NCBI GenBank assembly: GCA_934089275.1 | Contig: CAKOJJ010000011.1 | Span: 1 to 39,510, forward strand | Direction of reading: 5' to 3' | Source of the DNA: an uncultured Bacilli bacterium | Lineage (GTDB): Bacteria > Bacillota_I > Bacilli_A > RF39 > UBA660 | Length of the DNA stretch: 39,510 bases | Shown here: piece after piece, positions 28,002 through 36,695 of the stretch | Layout: each line of letters starts with the position of its first letter | Numbering within the stretch: the first letter of the stretch is position 1 | Notes under the pieces: generated by a model | The model's database searches: none | The model's input: the letters and a program-made list of their open reading frames with translations, nothing else | Told to the model about the DNA's origin: nothing | Position numbers and translations under genes: made by a program

Positions 28002-28877
28002 ATGGAAGATAAAAATGTTGAAGTAGAAAATAATGTCAATACTGTTGAAGAACCTCAAATTATAGATGTTGTTGATGACAATGTAGTTGATAATTCATTA
28101 GAAAATACATCTAATGAAGTTGATGCTATTACTGGTGAAGAACATAAAAATGAGTCTTCTGAGCAACCAATTAATGTTAAAAAAAAGAATAAAAAAGATT
28201 TTAAACTTCCAACGTTTGGTCTAAAATATGTTAAAAGTGTTCCAAGAAATGTTTGTATAATTGGAATTATTATATTCTTTGTTTTAGGTTTATTATTGGG
28301 TAAAATGTTTTTCTCTAAAAACTATTGTGCTGTTTCTACAAAACCTGTTGTTGAAAATAAGAAGTTAGTTGCTGATGGTAAAAATAATATTACTGAAGTT
28401 AATAATTTTAAATATAAAATTCCAAATTCATATGTTTATGACAAAAGTGATGGATATTTACTTGTATATGATGCAGATAATAAATTTAAAATATCTATAA
28501 GAAGTGTTAAAGGTAGTTATGATGATTTAGCATTATCAAAAGTTTCTATTAAAGAAAGTGTTAAAGAACAAGGTTATGTTGTTAATGATATAAAAGAACT
28601 TGTTGTAAGTAAAAATAATTATATTGTATTAGACTTAACTGACAATGTTACTAAACATTTAATTGCATTTACTGGATTAAACGATTACATTATGTATGTT
28701 GATATAGTAACATCAAGTAATGATATTGATGAAACTATATTAAATACTGCTGAAGATATTATTAGAAATGCTGAATATATTTCTAAAGTTGATACTTTAG
28801 AAAGTACTAAAAAAGTTGATGTTGCTGATATTTCAATAAAAGCAGCTGAAGAGTATAAAAAAGCAACAAACAAATAA
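28002..28877 (+). CDS. Single-span membrane protein of unknown function
   Basis: 291 residues. An acidic cytoplasmic N-terminus of about 70 residues (VDDNVVDNSLENTSNEVDA) and a Lys-rich patch precede a membrane span (NVCIIGIIIFFVLGLLLGKM, about residues 82-101), so the protein is N-in/C-out. The outer 185 residues include a domain KYKIPNSYVYDKSDGYLLVY ... FKISIRSVKGSY that resembles generic surface sensor-like domains, but no family is recognised. It precedes the tyrS T-box and is transcribed alone. Confidence 0.75.
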   Translation: MEDKNVEVENNVNTVEEPQIIDVVDDNVVDNSLENTSNEVDAITGEEHKNESSEQPINVKKKNKKDFKLPTFGLKYVKSVPRNVCIIGIIIFFVLGLLLGKMFFSKNYCAVSTKPVVENKKLVADGKNNITEVNNFKYKIPNSYVYDKSDGYLLVYDADNKFKISIRSVKGSYDDLALSKVSIKESVKEQGYVVNDIKELVVSKNNYIVLDLTDNVTKHLIAFTGLNDYIMYVDIVTSSNDIDETILNTAEDIIRNAEYISKVDTLESTKKVDVADISIKAAEEYKKATNK

Positions 28878-28883
28878 TTGTGA

Positions 28884-28912
28884 TTGACTTAATAAAATAT
28901 ATCGTTTATAAT
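28884..28912 (+). promoter_or_regulatory. Promoter of the tyrS leader
   Basis: TTGACT, 17-base spacer, TATAAT. It fixes the leader start near 28919, only about 87 bases before the T-box sequence. Confidence 0.8.
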
Positions 28913-28918
28913 TGACTT

Positions 28919-29055
28919 AATTGATGGAGATGAAGAGTTACGCCTTCGGAGTCAAACCGTATTATTCGCGTTAAGAATTCAAGAGAGTATGAGCAATCAT
29001 AAATTAAGGTGGTACCACGGAAATATTTTCGTCCTTAAATTATGGTTGTTTTTTT
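28919..29055 (+). promoter_or_regulatory. Compact T-box riboswitch controlling tyrS
   Basis: The T-box AAGGTGGTACCACGG is at 29006-29020. A terminator can form between AATCATAAATTAAGG (28995-29009) and CCTTAAATTATGGTT (29033-29047), 14 of 15 pairs, followed by eight T; it competes with the antiterminator that includes the T-box. Between transcript start and T-box there are only about 87 bases, so Stem I must be much shorter than usual, and the GGTTGGTG-type element seen in the leuS leader is absent. The Tyr specifier is not assigned with certainty; TAT in CGTATTATTCG is a candidate. Uncharged tRNA-Tyr should promote read-through. Confidence 0.8.
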
Positions 29056-29080
29056 TATTAAAAAAAGAGGAGGAAAAAAT

Positions 29081-30307
29081 ATGAAATGTTTTGAAGATTT
29101 AAAATGGAGAGGGTTAGTTAAAGATATTTCAAGTCCTGAACTTGAAGATAAATTAAACAATGAAAAGCTTACTTTTTATATAGGAACAGATCCAACTGCT
29201 GATTCAATGCATATTGGACATTTCTCAAGCTTTTTAATTGCAACTCGTTTAGCCAAATATGGTCATAAACCAATTTTACTTGTTGGTGGAGCAACTGGAC
29301 TTATAGGAGATCCTAAACCTAGTCAAGAAAGAAAAATGATTACTAGAGAAGAAGTTAATAAAAATGTAGCTGGTTTAACTAAACAAGCACATGATATATT
29401 TGGTTTTGATGTAGTTAATAATTATGATTGGATTAAGGACATAAGTGTTATTGATTTCCTAAGAGATTATGGAAAATATATCAATGTTAATTATATGTTA
29501 GATAAAGATATTATTAAAAGAAGACTTGAAAGTGGAATTACTTTCTGTGAATTTGCATATACACTTTTACAAGGTTTAGATTTTGTTACTTTAAATAAGA
29601 ATTATGGAGTAACTTTACAAGTAGCTGGATCTGATCAATGGGGAAATATTACAACAGGAATTGAACTTTCACGTAAAATGGAAGGACCAGAACTTTTTGG
29701 TATGACAATGCCTCTTGTATTAGATGCTAATGGAGTTAAATTTGGTAAAACAGAAGGAAATGCTTTATGGCTTGATAAAAATAAAACTTCTTCATATGAA
29801 TTATTTCAATACTTAATAAATTCAGATGATGCTTGTGTAATTGATTACTTAAAGAAATTAACATTCTTAAGTAAAGAAGAAATAGAAAGTATTGAAGAAA
29901 AACAAAAAGAACATCCAGAAGAAAGAATAGCACAACACTCACTTGCTCGTGAAGTTATTACTTTCTTACATGGAGAAGAAGAATATAATAAAGCTTTAAA
30001 AATAAGTAAAGATTTATTTAGTGGAAATATTAAAGATTTAACATTAGATGAAATAAAAGATGGATTTAAAGATGTTCCAAGTTTTGATATAACTGAAAAT
30101 ATGACACTTATTGACTTACTTGTAAACAATAATATTGCTTCAAGTAAAAGAGAGGCTAGAGAATTTATAAGTGCTGGTAGTATAACTATCAATGGTGAAA
30201 AAGAAACTGATGAAACTAAAGTTATTGATTCTTCTTACGCTATTGGTGGAGAAGTTGTTGTAATAAGAAGAGGTAAGAAAAAATATTATTTAGGAATTTT
30301 TAGATAA
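29081..30307 (+). CDS. tyrS: Tyrosyl-tRNA synthetase
   Basis: 408 residues. Class I synthetase with TADSMHIGHFSSF carrying HIGH, the tyrosine pocket YTLLQGLDF and AGSDQWGNITTG, the KFGKT version of KMSKS (KFGKTEGNALWLD), and a C-terminal S4 RNA-binding domain (IASSKREAREFISAGSITIN). ATG 29081 follows AGAGGAGG. An in-frame TTG/ATG-like start at 29042 lies inside the terminator and is rejected. Controlled by the T-box upstream; the next gene is 5 bases away. Confidence 0.96.
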   Translation: MKCFEDLKWRGLVKDISSPELEDKLNNEKLTFYIGTDPTADSMHIGHFSSFLIATRLAKYGHKPILLVGGATGLIGDPKPSQERKMITREEVNKNVAGLTKQAHDIFGFDVVNNYDWIKDISVIDFLRDYGKYINVNYMLDKDIIKRRLESGITFCEFAYTLLQGLDFVTLNKNYGVTLQVAGSDQWGNITTGIELSRKMEGPELFGMTMPLVLDANGVKFGKTEGNALWLDKNKTSSYELFQYLINSDDACVIDYLKKLTFLSKEEIESIEEKQKEHPEERIAQHSLAREVITFLHGEEEYNKALKISKDLFSGNIKDLTLDEIKDGFKDVPSFDITENMTLIDLLVNNNIASSKREAREFISAGSITINGEKETDETKVIDSSYAIGGEVVVIRRGKKKYYLGIFR

Positions 30308-30312
30308 TTATT

Positions 30313-30771
30313 ATGGATTATTCAGTTGAATATCTTAATGTTGTTTATTTTTTAGAAGATAATCGTGAAGAATTAATGGAATATGTTAAAGATTATATTC
30401 TTTTAAGACTTCTTTTATTAAGAAGAACAAATGATACGTATCTTCCACATATTTTAAAAGCTTTCGATGATGCATATGAAAGTTTGTTTGATGAATTAGA
30501 AAGAGAATTTCTTATTTATGACAATATTGTATCTTATATTGGAAAATATGTTGGAGTATCAGGTGAACTTGTTTCCGAATTAAGTGAATATGCTAGAGAA
30601 ATTAATGAATTATCTGATAGAAGAGTTGAGTATGCAACAGGTTTATATTCATGGTTTTTAGATATTGCTAAAAGTCCAGTTAAAAATACTAAATATTATG
30701 AATGTTCAAAATATGAAAGCAGTATCCCTGAAGATGCTTTAGAGAAATTATTGTTAAAAGAAATAAGTTAA
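30313..30771 (+). CDS. Helical cytoplasmic protein of unknown function
   Basis: 152 residues, no membrane span. Almost wholly helical (NREELMEYVKDYILLRLLLL, SGELVSELSEYAREINELSD). Only 5 bases follow the tyrS stop, and no separate promoter is visible, so it probably shares the tyrosine T-box. Family unknown. It ends at a bidirectional terminator. Confidence 0.75.
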   Translation: MDYSVEYLNVVYFLEDNREELMEYVKDYILLRLLLLRRTNDTYLPHILKAFDDAYESLFDELEREFLIYDNIVSYIGKYVGVSGELVSELSEYAREINELSDRRVEYATGLYSWFLDIAKSPVKNTKYYECSKYESSIPEDALEKLLLKEIS

Positions 30772-30772
30772 A

Positions 30773-30807
30773 AAAATAAGACCATTAGTTCGAAATGGTC
30801 TTATTTT
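30773..30807. terminator. Bidirectional terminator
   Basis: AAAATAAGACCATT / AATGGTCTTATTTT, 14-base stem, loop AGTTCGA, with A and T tracts on both sides. It serves both the tyrS unit and the convergent gene at 30801. Confidence 0.9.
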
Positions 30808-31127
30808 AATTCACTAATATATTTTTTTAATGTTCTAGCGTCGCTTCCAAATATTATCTTTAACTGATTATCGATTTCAACAATACCTTTAGCACCCAAT
30901 TTTTGAATGCTTTCTTTATCAACTTTGCTGATATCTTTTAAAGTAACGATAAATCTTGACATATTAACTTTAGTATCTAGTATGTTATCTTTTCCTCCAA
31001 GATATTGAACTAATTTATTTATTTCTAAATTAAAGTTCTTATGGTTTAGTTTAACTATAACTAAAGATAATATTATTAAAACTACTGCAATTATTGCATA
31101 TTGTATTAAATGCGCAGAATCTAACAT
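30801..31127 (-). CDS. Membrane-anchored PTS EIIB-like domain without the active Cys
   Basis: 108 residues. One N-terminal membrane span (IQYAIIAVVLIILSLVIVKL) is followed by a glucose-type EIIB domain: LVQYLGGKDNI, ISKVDKESIQKLGAKGIVEI, LKIIFGSDARTLKKYI. In phosphorylating EIIB domains the stretch before the second strand holds the phosphoryl-accepting Cys (CATRLR); here it is VNMSRF and the protein has no Cys. It therefore cannot act as a phosphotransferase and may be a sensor or scaffold. GGTGAT lies before ATG. Confidence 0.8.
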   Translation of the reverse strand: MLDSAHLIQYAIIAVVLIILSLVIVKLNHKNFNLEINKLVQYLGGKDNILDTKVNMSRFIVTLKDISKVDKESIQKLGAKGIVEIDNQLKIIFGSDARTLKKYISELK

Positions 31128-31226
31128 AAATTAATCACCAAATCAATAATACTATAAAAAAATAAAAAAAGCAATTATTGAAAAAAGGTTGAAATAAATA
31201 TATAATTTATATAGGACGTGATGATA

Positions 31227-32027
31227 ATGAAAAAAATTATTTATAGAATACTAGCTTATGCAATAGATATATTTTTAGTAACTATGTTAACTATGGGAAT
31301 TACTTACTTACCTATTTTTAAAGATAACAACAGTAAAGTAGGAGCAATATATGTAAGTCTTTCAGCTAATGAGCTTACTTATAATGCTTTAAATGAAAAG
31401 TTAGATAAATATTATGAAGATGCTAAATTTAGTGAAGCAGAGTTAGAAGAAATTAAAACTGATTATTCAAACTTCTATTCATGCTTTAAAAATATTAAGG
31501 TTGATGAAGAAGTAACAAATGAGATAAAAAGTGATATTTCTAAAAATATAAAAGAAACTTATGTAAACATTAAAAATGATTATGCATATCAAATAAATAA
31601 ATATAATATTGCTCAAAGCATTATTGGAATTATTTTATATATCTTATATTTTGGTTTACTACAATATATATTAAAAGGCCAAACTTTAGGTAAGAAGTTA
31701 TTTAAATTAAAAGTTGTAGGAATTGAAAAAGAAAAAGTTTCTTTATTAAATTATATTTTAAGAAGTATATTGGTTTGTGAAATTATAATAACAGCAATAG
31801 ATTTGATATTCTTAACAACTATGAGTAAGAGTTTATATATTGCTTCTAACTATTGGATTTTACAAGCAAAATATATATATGAAATTGGTTTTATTGTTGT
31901 TATGATCATTAGAGATGATAATAGAAGTGTTCATGATTTACTTTTAAATACTAAAGTTATAATGCTTGATAAAAATGGAAAAGAAATAATAGAAAAAGAT
32001 GAAAAAAATTCTAATAAAACTAATTAA
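31227..32027 (+). CDS. RDD-family membrane protein
   Basis: 266 residues. RILAYAIDIFLVTML at the start, GQTLGKKLFKLKVVGIE in the middle and IRDDNRSVHDLLLNTKVI near the end are RDD hallmarks. A large extracytoplasmic helical insertion (about residues 40-125) separates the first and second spans, longer than in minimal RDD proteins. Start ATG 31227 fits AGGACG at 8 bases; ATG 31221 is an alternative. It overlaps yidD by 29 bases. Confidence 0.85.
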   Translation: MKKIIYRILAYAIDIFLVTMLTMGITYLPIFKDNNSKVGAIYVSLSANELTYNALNEKLDKYYEDAKFSEAELEEIKTDYSNFYSCFKNIKVDEEVTNEIKSDISKNIKETYVNIKNDYAYQINKYNIAQSIIGIILYILYFGLLQYILKGQTLGKKLFKLKVVGIEKEKVSLLNYILRSILVCEIIITAIDLIFLTTMSKSLYIASNYWILQAKYIYEIGFIVVMIIRDDNRSVHDLLLNTKVIMLDKNGKEIIEKDEKNSNKTN

Positions 32028-32205
32028 AATGTATCAAGCAACACCTCTAAGTAGTCATTCTAATTGTAAATACATACCAAGTTGTTCAAATTATGCAATT
32101 GATGCAATAAACAAATATGGAGCTTTTAAAGGAAGTTTGTTAAGCATTTGGAGAATTCTTAGATGTAATCCTTTTTCTAAGGGTGGAATAGATAATGTTA
32201 AGTAA
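31999..32205 (+). CDS. yidD: Membrane protein insertion efficiency factor YidD
   Basis: 68 residues, family size. MYQATPLSSHSNCKYIPSCS followed by NYAIDAINKYGAFKG and the LRCNPFSKGGID end are the standard YidD motifs (three conserved Cys). It assists YidC-dependent insertion. It begins inside the last codons of the RDD gene, so translation is coupled. It ends before a terminator. Confidence 0.95.
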   Translation: MKKILIKLIKMYQATPLSSHSNCKYIPSCSNYAIDAINKYGAFKGSLLSIWRILRCNPFSKGGIDNVK

Positions 32206-32217
32206 TTTAGTAAGAAA

Positions 32218-32245
32218 GTAACAAAGATAATTTGTTATTTTTTTA
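32218..32245 (+). terminator. Terminator after yidD
   Basis: GTAACAAA / TTTGTTAT, loop GATAA, then T run. Confidence 0.75.
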
Positions 32246-32274
32246 TTTACATTTATACTATTTTTTTGTATAAT
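32246..32274 (+). promoter_or_regulatory. Promoter of the leuS leader
   Basis: TTTACA, 17-base spacer, TATAAT. Transcription would start near 32281. Confidence 0.75.
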
Positions 32275-32280
32275 ACATTC

Positions 32281-32469
32281 AAGCAGATGAAGAAAAAGTA
32301 GTAATAAATTAGCTTATTATTAGAGAGTTTATGGTTGGTGAAAATAAACATAAGAGATTTATGAACTTGTTTTTGGATGTGTAAGGTTTGACCCTTTAAA
32401 GTCTTATGAGTGTTAAAGTAAGGTGGTACCACGGAAGTATTTTCGTCCTTTTGGTATCACCTTTTTTTT
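32281..32469 (+). promoter_or_regulatory. T-box riboswitch controlling a small membrane protein and leuS
   Basis: The T-box AAGGTGGTACCACGG is at 32420-32434. Stem I features are visible: AAGTAG on the 5' side, AGAGAGT and GGTTGGTG in the middle, and a specifier region around 32358-32361 where TTA (Leu) precedes TGAAC. The terminator pairs AAGGTGGTACCA (32420-32431) with TGGTATCACCTT (32452-32463) plus T run, with one mismatch, so the terminator directly occludes the T-box. Uncharged tRNA-Leu should allow read-through into both downstream genes. Confidence 0.9.
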
Positions 32470-32479
32470 GGAGGTTAAA

Positions 32480-32818
32480 ATGATTTTAGAATTTGTAATA
32501 ATTGCATTTATAGTATTTATAATTAATTATCTTATTAACTATGTTCATATGAAAAAAAATGATGCTCTTATAAGCAATAAAGCTTTGTTATTTATTCAAA
32601 AAAAATATAAGTTAAAACTGGATGATAAAAAAATAAATTTGTTATCTAAAATAATAATTGTTGTTAATACCTTAATTATAAGTATCGCGATTGAACTTAT
32701 ATTGAGATGGAATACTAATTATTTTATATTAGCAGCAATATCATTTGTTTTATTTATAGTTTTAATATTAATAAGTTATAATTTAATAGGTTATATCTTA
32801 AAGAAGAAAGGTTGGTAA
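32480..32818 (+). CDS. Small three-span membrane protein under leucine T-box control
   Basis: 112 residues with three predicted spans (LEFVIIAFIVFIINYLI, IIIVVNTLIISIAIELIL, FILAAISFVLFIVLILI) and a cytoplasmic basic loop (KKNDALISNKALLFIQKKYK). No family is recognised. The binding site GGAGG follows immediately on the T run of the T-box terminator, and leuS begins two bases after the stop. It is thus the first gene of a T-box-controlled leuS operon. Confidence 0.8.
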   Translation: MILEFVIIAFIVFIINYLINYVHMKKNDALISNKALLFIQKKYKLKLDDKKINLLSKIIIVVNTLIISIAIELILRWNTNYFILAAISFVLFIVLILISYNLIGYILKKKGW

Positions 32819-32820
32819 TT

Positions 32821-35229
32821 ATGGAATATAATTTTAAAAATATTGAAAAAAAATGGCAAAAGTATTGGGATGAAAATCATACTTTTGAAGTAAAAAATGA
32901 AGGAGCAAACCCTTATTACATATTGGTTGAATTTCCTTATCCAAGTGGTGCTGGTCTTCATGTTGGACATGTAAGAAGTTATACTGCTCAAGATGCGATG
33001 GCTAGAATGAAAAGAATGCAAGGTTATAATGTTTTATATCCAATGGGATTTGATGCTTTTGGAGCACCTGCTGAAGAATATGCCATAAAGAATCATGTTC
33101 ATCCTAAAGAAGCAACAAAAATTAATATTGATCATTTTAGAAATCAAATGAAGAGTTTAGGAATGTCATTTGATTGGAGTAGAGAATTTTCAACAACTGA
33201 TCCTGAATATTATAAATGGACTCAATGGCAATTTTTACAATTCTATAAACATGGTATGGCTTATAAAGATACAGTTCCTGTTAACTGGTGTCCAAAATGT
33301 AAAATGGTTTTATCAAATGAAGATGCTGCTGGTGGAGTTTGTGAAAGATGTGGAACAAGTGTTGTTCAAAAAGAAAAAAGTCAATGGATGCTTAGAATGA
33401 GTGATTATGCTGAAGATTTGCTTACTGGACTTGAAGATACTCATTTTGCTGAAAAAGTAAAATTAGGTCAAATAAATTGGATAGGTAAATCAACTGGTGT
33501 AGAAATGGATGTAAATATTGTTGGCGGCGGTAAGTTCTCAATATTTACAACTTGTATTGAAACAGTTTATGGAATTACTTTCTTTGTAATTGCACCAGAT
33601 GGTAAGCTTATAAAAGAACTTCTTCCAAGAGTTGAAAATAAGGATGAAGCTTTAGCTTATATCAATGAAACAGCTAAGAAAAGCGCAATGGATAGAACAG
33701 AACTTAATAAGGGAAAAACTGGTTGTATCTTAAAAGGTATTAAAGCAATTAATCCAGTAAATGGTCGTGAAGTTCCAGTGTTCTTAGGAGACTTTGTTTT
33801 AGGTTCTTATGGAACTGGTGCTGTTATGGCAGTTCCTAGTCATGATCAAAGAGATTTTGAATATGCTGTTGCTCATGATCTTGAGATGATTCAAGTTATA
33901 GATGGAGCTGACGTAAGTGAACATGCTTTTGAAAAACAAGATTATTTAGGCGAATGTTGTAAACTTATCAATTCTGAAGAATTCACTGGCTTAACTGTAG
34001 AAGATGCAAAAGAAGCAATAACTAAAAAACTAGAGAGTGAGGGAATTGCAAGACGTGTAAATAACTATAAAATGCGTGATTGGATTTTCTCAAGACAAAG
34101 ATTCTGGGGTGAACCAATTCCAATGATTAATTGTCCAAAATGTGGATGGGTTCCAATGAATGAAAGTGACCTACCTCTAGTGCTTCCTGATGTAGCTGAA
34201 TATGAACCAACAGATGATGGAGAATCACCTTTAGCAAAAATTACATCTTGGGTAAATACAAAATGTCCAAAATGTGGTGGGGATGCTACAAGAGAAACAG
34301 ATACAATGCCTCAATGGGCAGGATCTAGTTGGTATTTCTTAAGATTTATGGATGCTCATAACACTCAAGAATTTGCTTCAATGGATGCTATGAAATATTG
34401 GGGTAAAGTAAATTGGTACAATGGTGGTATGGAACATACAGCTAGACATTTACTTTATGCAAGATTCTGGGTTCAAATGCTTTATAATTTTGGCCTTGTC
34501 CCTAATAAAGAGATGATTGATGTACGTGTAAGTCATGGTATGATCTTGGGTTCAGATAATCAAAAGATGAGCAAGAGTAAAGGTAATGTTATCAATCCAG
34601 ATGATATAGTAAATGAATATGGAGCTGATACTTTAAGAACATATGAAATGTTTATGGGAGATTATCAAATGGATGCTCCATGGAATACTGATTCATTAAA
34701 AGGATGCAAACGTTTCATTGATCGTGTTATTAAATTAGGAGAAAAACTTAACGATAAGACTGGTTATTCAAATGAAGTGTTGATAAACAAAACAATTGAT
34801 AAAGTTTCAAATGATTTAGTAACTTTGAAATATAATACAGCAGTATCGGCTTTAATGATCTTGCTTAATGAACTTGATTCATACGAAACAATTACTAAAG
34901 ATGAATATAGATTATTGTTAACTCTTTTAAATCCAATTGCTCCACATATTACAGAAGAATTGAATGAATATTATGCTTTAGGAGATACAATTTGTAAATC
35001 TTCTTGGCCAGTAGTTGATAAATCTAAACTTGTTGAAAACGAAACAACTATTGGGGTTCAAGTTAATGGTAAAGTAAGAGGAACAATTACAGTTTCTAAT
35101 GATGAAAATGAAGATGCAATAAAAGAAAAAGCCTTAAATGAAGAAAACGTTAAAAAACATATTGAAGGAAAAGAAATTGTTAAAGTTATTGTAATAAAGG
35201 GAAGAATTGTTAACATAGTTGTAAAATAA
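32821..35229 (+). CDS. leuS: Leucyl-tRNA synthetase
   Basis: 802 residues. HVGH in PSGAGLHVGHVRSY, KMSKSKGN, zinc-binding CPKC/CERCG and CPKCGG pairs, and a CP1 editing domain with GAVMAVPSHDQRDFEYA. The Thr-rich motif of the editing site reads TTCIET at residues 243-248 where the common form is TTRPDT or TTRCDT; the essential last Thr and the Asp of SHDQRD are kept. The start ATG 32821 follows GAAAGGTTGG. Expression depends on the T-box at 32281. Confidence 0.97.
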   Translation: MEYNFKNIEKKWQKYWDENHTFEVKNEGANPYYILVEFPYPSGAGLHVGHVRSYTAQDAMARMKRMQGYNVLYPMGFDAFGAPAEEYAIKNHVHPKEATKINIDHFRNQMKSLGMSFDWSREFSTTDPEYYKWTQWQFLQFYKHGMAYKDTVPVNWCPKCKMVLSNEDAAGGVCERCGTSVVQKEKSQWMLRMSDYAEDLLTGLEDTHFAEKVKLGQINWIGKSTGVEMDVNIVGGGKFSIFTTCIETVYGITFFVIAPDGKLIKELLPRVENKDEALAYINETAKKSAMDRTELNKGKTGCILKGIKAINPVNGREVPVFLGDFVLGSYGTGAVMAVPSHDQRDFEYAVAHDLEMIQVIDGADVSEHAFEKQDYLGECCKLINSEEFTGLTVEDAKEAITKKLESEGIARRVNNYKMRDWIFSRQRFWGEPIPMINCPKCGWVPMNESDLPLVLPDVAEYEPTDDGESPLAKITSWVNTKCPKCGGDATRETDTMPQWAGSSWYFLRFMDAHNTQEFASMDAMKYWGKVNWYNGGMEHTARHLLYARFWVQMLYNFGLVPNKEMIDVRVSHGMILGSDNQKMSKSKGNVINPDDIVNEYGADTLRTYEMFMGDYQMDAPWNTDSLKGCKRFIDRVIKLGEKLNDKTGYSNEVLINKTIDKVSNDLVTLKYNTAVSALMILLNELDSYETITKDEYRLLLTLLNPIAPHITEELNEYYALGDTICKSSWPVVDKSKLVENETTIGVQVNGKVRGTITVSNDENEDAIKEKALNEENVKKHIEGKEIVKVIVIKGRIVNIVVK

Positions 35230-35234
35230 TAATT

Positions 35235-35266
35235 AATACTTAGAATATTTATTCTAGGTATTTTTA
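35235..35266 (+). terminator. Terminator after leuS
   Basis: AATACTTAGAAT / ATTCTAGGTATT with loop ATTT (one G-T pair), then TTTATTT. Confidence 0.75.
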
Positions 35267-35289
35267 TTTAAATTAATAAAAGAAATTTA

Positions 35290-35298
35290 TGATATAAT
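35290..35298 (+). promoter_or_regulatory. Extended -10 promoter of the ketopantoate-reductase-like gene
   Basis: TGATATAAT; no clear -35. Confidence 0.55.
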
Positions 35299-35323
35299 TT
35301 TGTTTGAAAAAAGGATGATGTTT

Positions 35324-36238
35324 ATGAGATTATTAATAATTGGTGCTGGAGTTCTTGGATCAAATCTAGCTCACTTTATAAAAAAAGGCAATGATGTTAC
35401 AATTCTTGCAAGAAACAAAACATATGAGAACTTAAAAAATAATGGTCTTGTTATAAAACACAAATTTGGTCATAAAACAATTGATCACTTTAATGTAATA
35501 GATAAATTAGAAGCAAATGATATCTATGATGCAATATTTGTGGCTTCAAGATTTTCTTCTTTAGATAGTATTATTCCAATTATAGAAAACAATAAAAGTA
35601 AGTATATAATATTTGTAGGTAATAATATAACAGCAGAGAAATATATGAATATAAAGGGTAAAAACGTATTGTTTGCATTTTTTATGGCTGCAGGTAAAAA
35701 GTATGATGGTTACATTAATTCAATATGTTTAAAGAAGATAGAAATTGGAAGATGTGATGGCAAAGACGTAGATAATGAATTTATAAAATCAATATTTGAG
35801 TATTCAAAAATAAAGGTAAATATAGATAATAAAATGAATGATTATTTAAAAGCTCATGCGTGTGCCGTGCTTCCTTTAGTTTTTGCAAGTTATAAAGTAA
35901 ATGGTAATTTGAAATTGTTAAAACATGATAAAGAATATTCATATTTAATAATGGATTCCATTATTGAAGGTTATGATGTATTAAAAGCTCTTGGTTATGA
36001 AATACTTCCAGTTGGTGAGTATGAAAATTGTGTTAATAAAAAGAAATTATGTGCTTTTATTTATAGATTTATGTTTTCTAATTTTATAGGAAAGTTATGT
36101 ATTTCTGATCATGCTATGAGTGCTAAAGAAGAGTTTTTGCTTTTAAATGCTGAATTTGAGAAGTTGAAGAAAAAAGCTAAAGTTGAAACAAAAATATATG
36201 ATGAACTAAAATTAGACTTTTTAAATTATAAAGATTAG
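35324..36238 (+). CDS. Ketopantoate reductase-like NAD(P)-binding protein (ApbA/PanE family)
   Basis: 304 residues. The N-terminal Rossmann motif LLIIGAGVLGSNLAHFI (GxGxxG) and LARNKTYENLKNNGL belong to the ApbA/PanE family. The C-terminal helical domain has KAHACAVLPLVFASYKVN. The expected catalytic Lys of PanE may be the Lys before AHAC; the substrate is not certain, and no other pantothenate genes are near, so PanE function is not assured. AAGGATGATG precedes ATG 35324. Confidence 0.8.
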   Translation: MRLLIIGAGVLGSNLAHFIKKGNDVTILARNKTYENLKNNGLVIKHKFGHKTIDHFNVIDKLEANDIYDAIFVASRFSSLDSIIPIIENNKSKYIIFVGNNITAEKYMNIKGKNVLFAFFMAAGKKYDGYINSICLKKIEIGRCDGKDVDNEFIKSIFEYSKIKVNIDNKMNDYLKAHACAVLPLVFASYKVNGNLKLLKHDKEYSYLIMDSIIEGYDVLKALGYEILPVGEYENCVNKKKLCAFIYRFMFSNFIGKLCISDHAMSAKEEFLLLNAEFEKLKKKAKVETKIYDELKLDFLNYKD

Positions 36239-36258
36239 TTTTACTTAAAGGAGAAGTT

Positions 36259-36651
36259 ATGCAAATAAAAAGAAAAATTACAATTAATAATAATACATAT
36301 ATAATTTATTTTGATGTTGAGTATAGAAGTTCTGTTATAAAAGATGTACCTAAGTTGAGTTTAAAAAATTTTGAAAATGATTATTTTGATGGTGGAGATC
36401 TAAGTGAACTTTTGAGCTCAGTAGAAAAGAACTATCATGAAATTAAGTTTGATAAATATATTGAATTCATGAATGTAATTTTATATATTTACAGATGTGT
36501 TCCAATACTTTCAGCAATTGAGGAAGTAACAAAATCAAGTAGTTGTGTTATAAGTAGAAAAGAAATAGATGACTACATTGAAAATTTTAATATAGATTTT
36601 AAAATTAATTACTCTTTTAAATTAAGTGATCAATCTACTTGGAAGTTTTAA
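36259..36651 (+). CDS. Protein of unknown function
   Basis: 130 residues, no signal peptide or membrane span. Two beta hairpins at the start (KRKITINNNTYIIYFDVEY) and a helical middle (KFDKYIEFMNVILYIYRCVP). AAAGGAG precedes the ATG. It lies 20 bases after the ApbA/PanE-like gene and may be cotranscribed. Not recognised. Confidence 0.7.
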   Translation: MQIKRKITINNNTYIIYFDVEYRSSVIKDVPKLSLKNFENDYFDGGDLSELLSSVEKNYHEIKFDKYIEFMNVILYIYRCVPILSAIEEVTKSSSCVISRKEIDDYIENFNIDFKINYSFKLSDQSTWKF

Positions 36652-36695
36652 GTATAAAAAAATAATTTTTTCCGTATAATTTAATGGGTGTTTAT

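Noticed and set aside
29042..29080. Upstream in-frame start for tyrS
   Set aside because: It lies within the T-box terminator arm and T run and has no binding site; ATG 29081 has AGAGGAGG.
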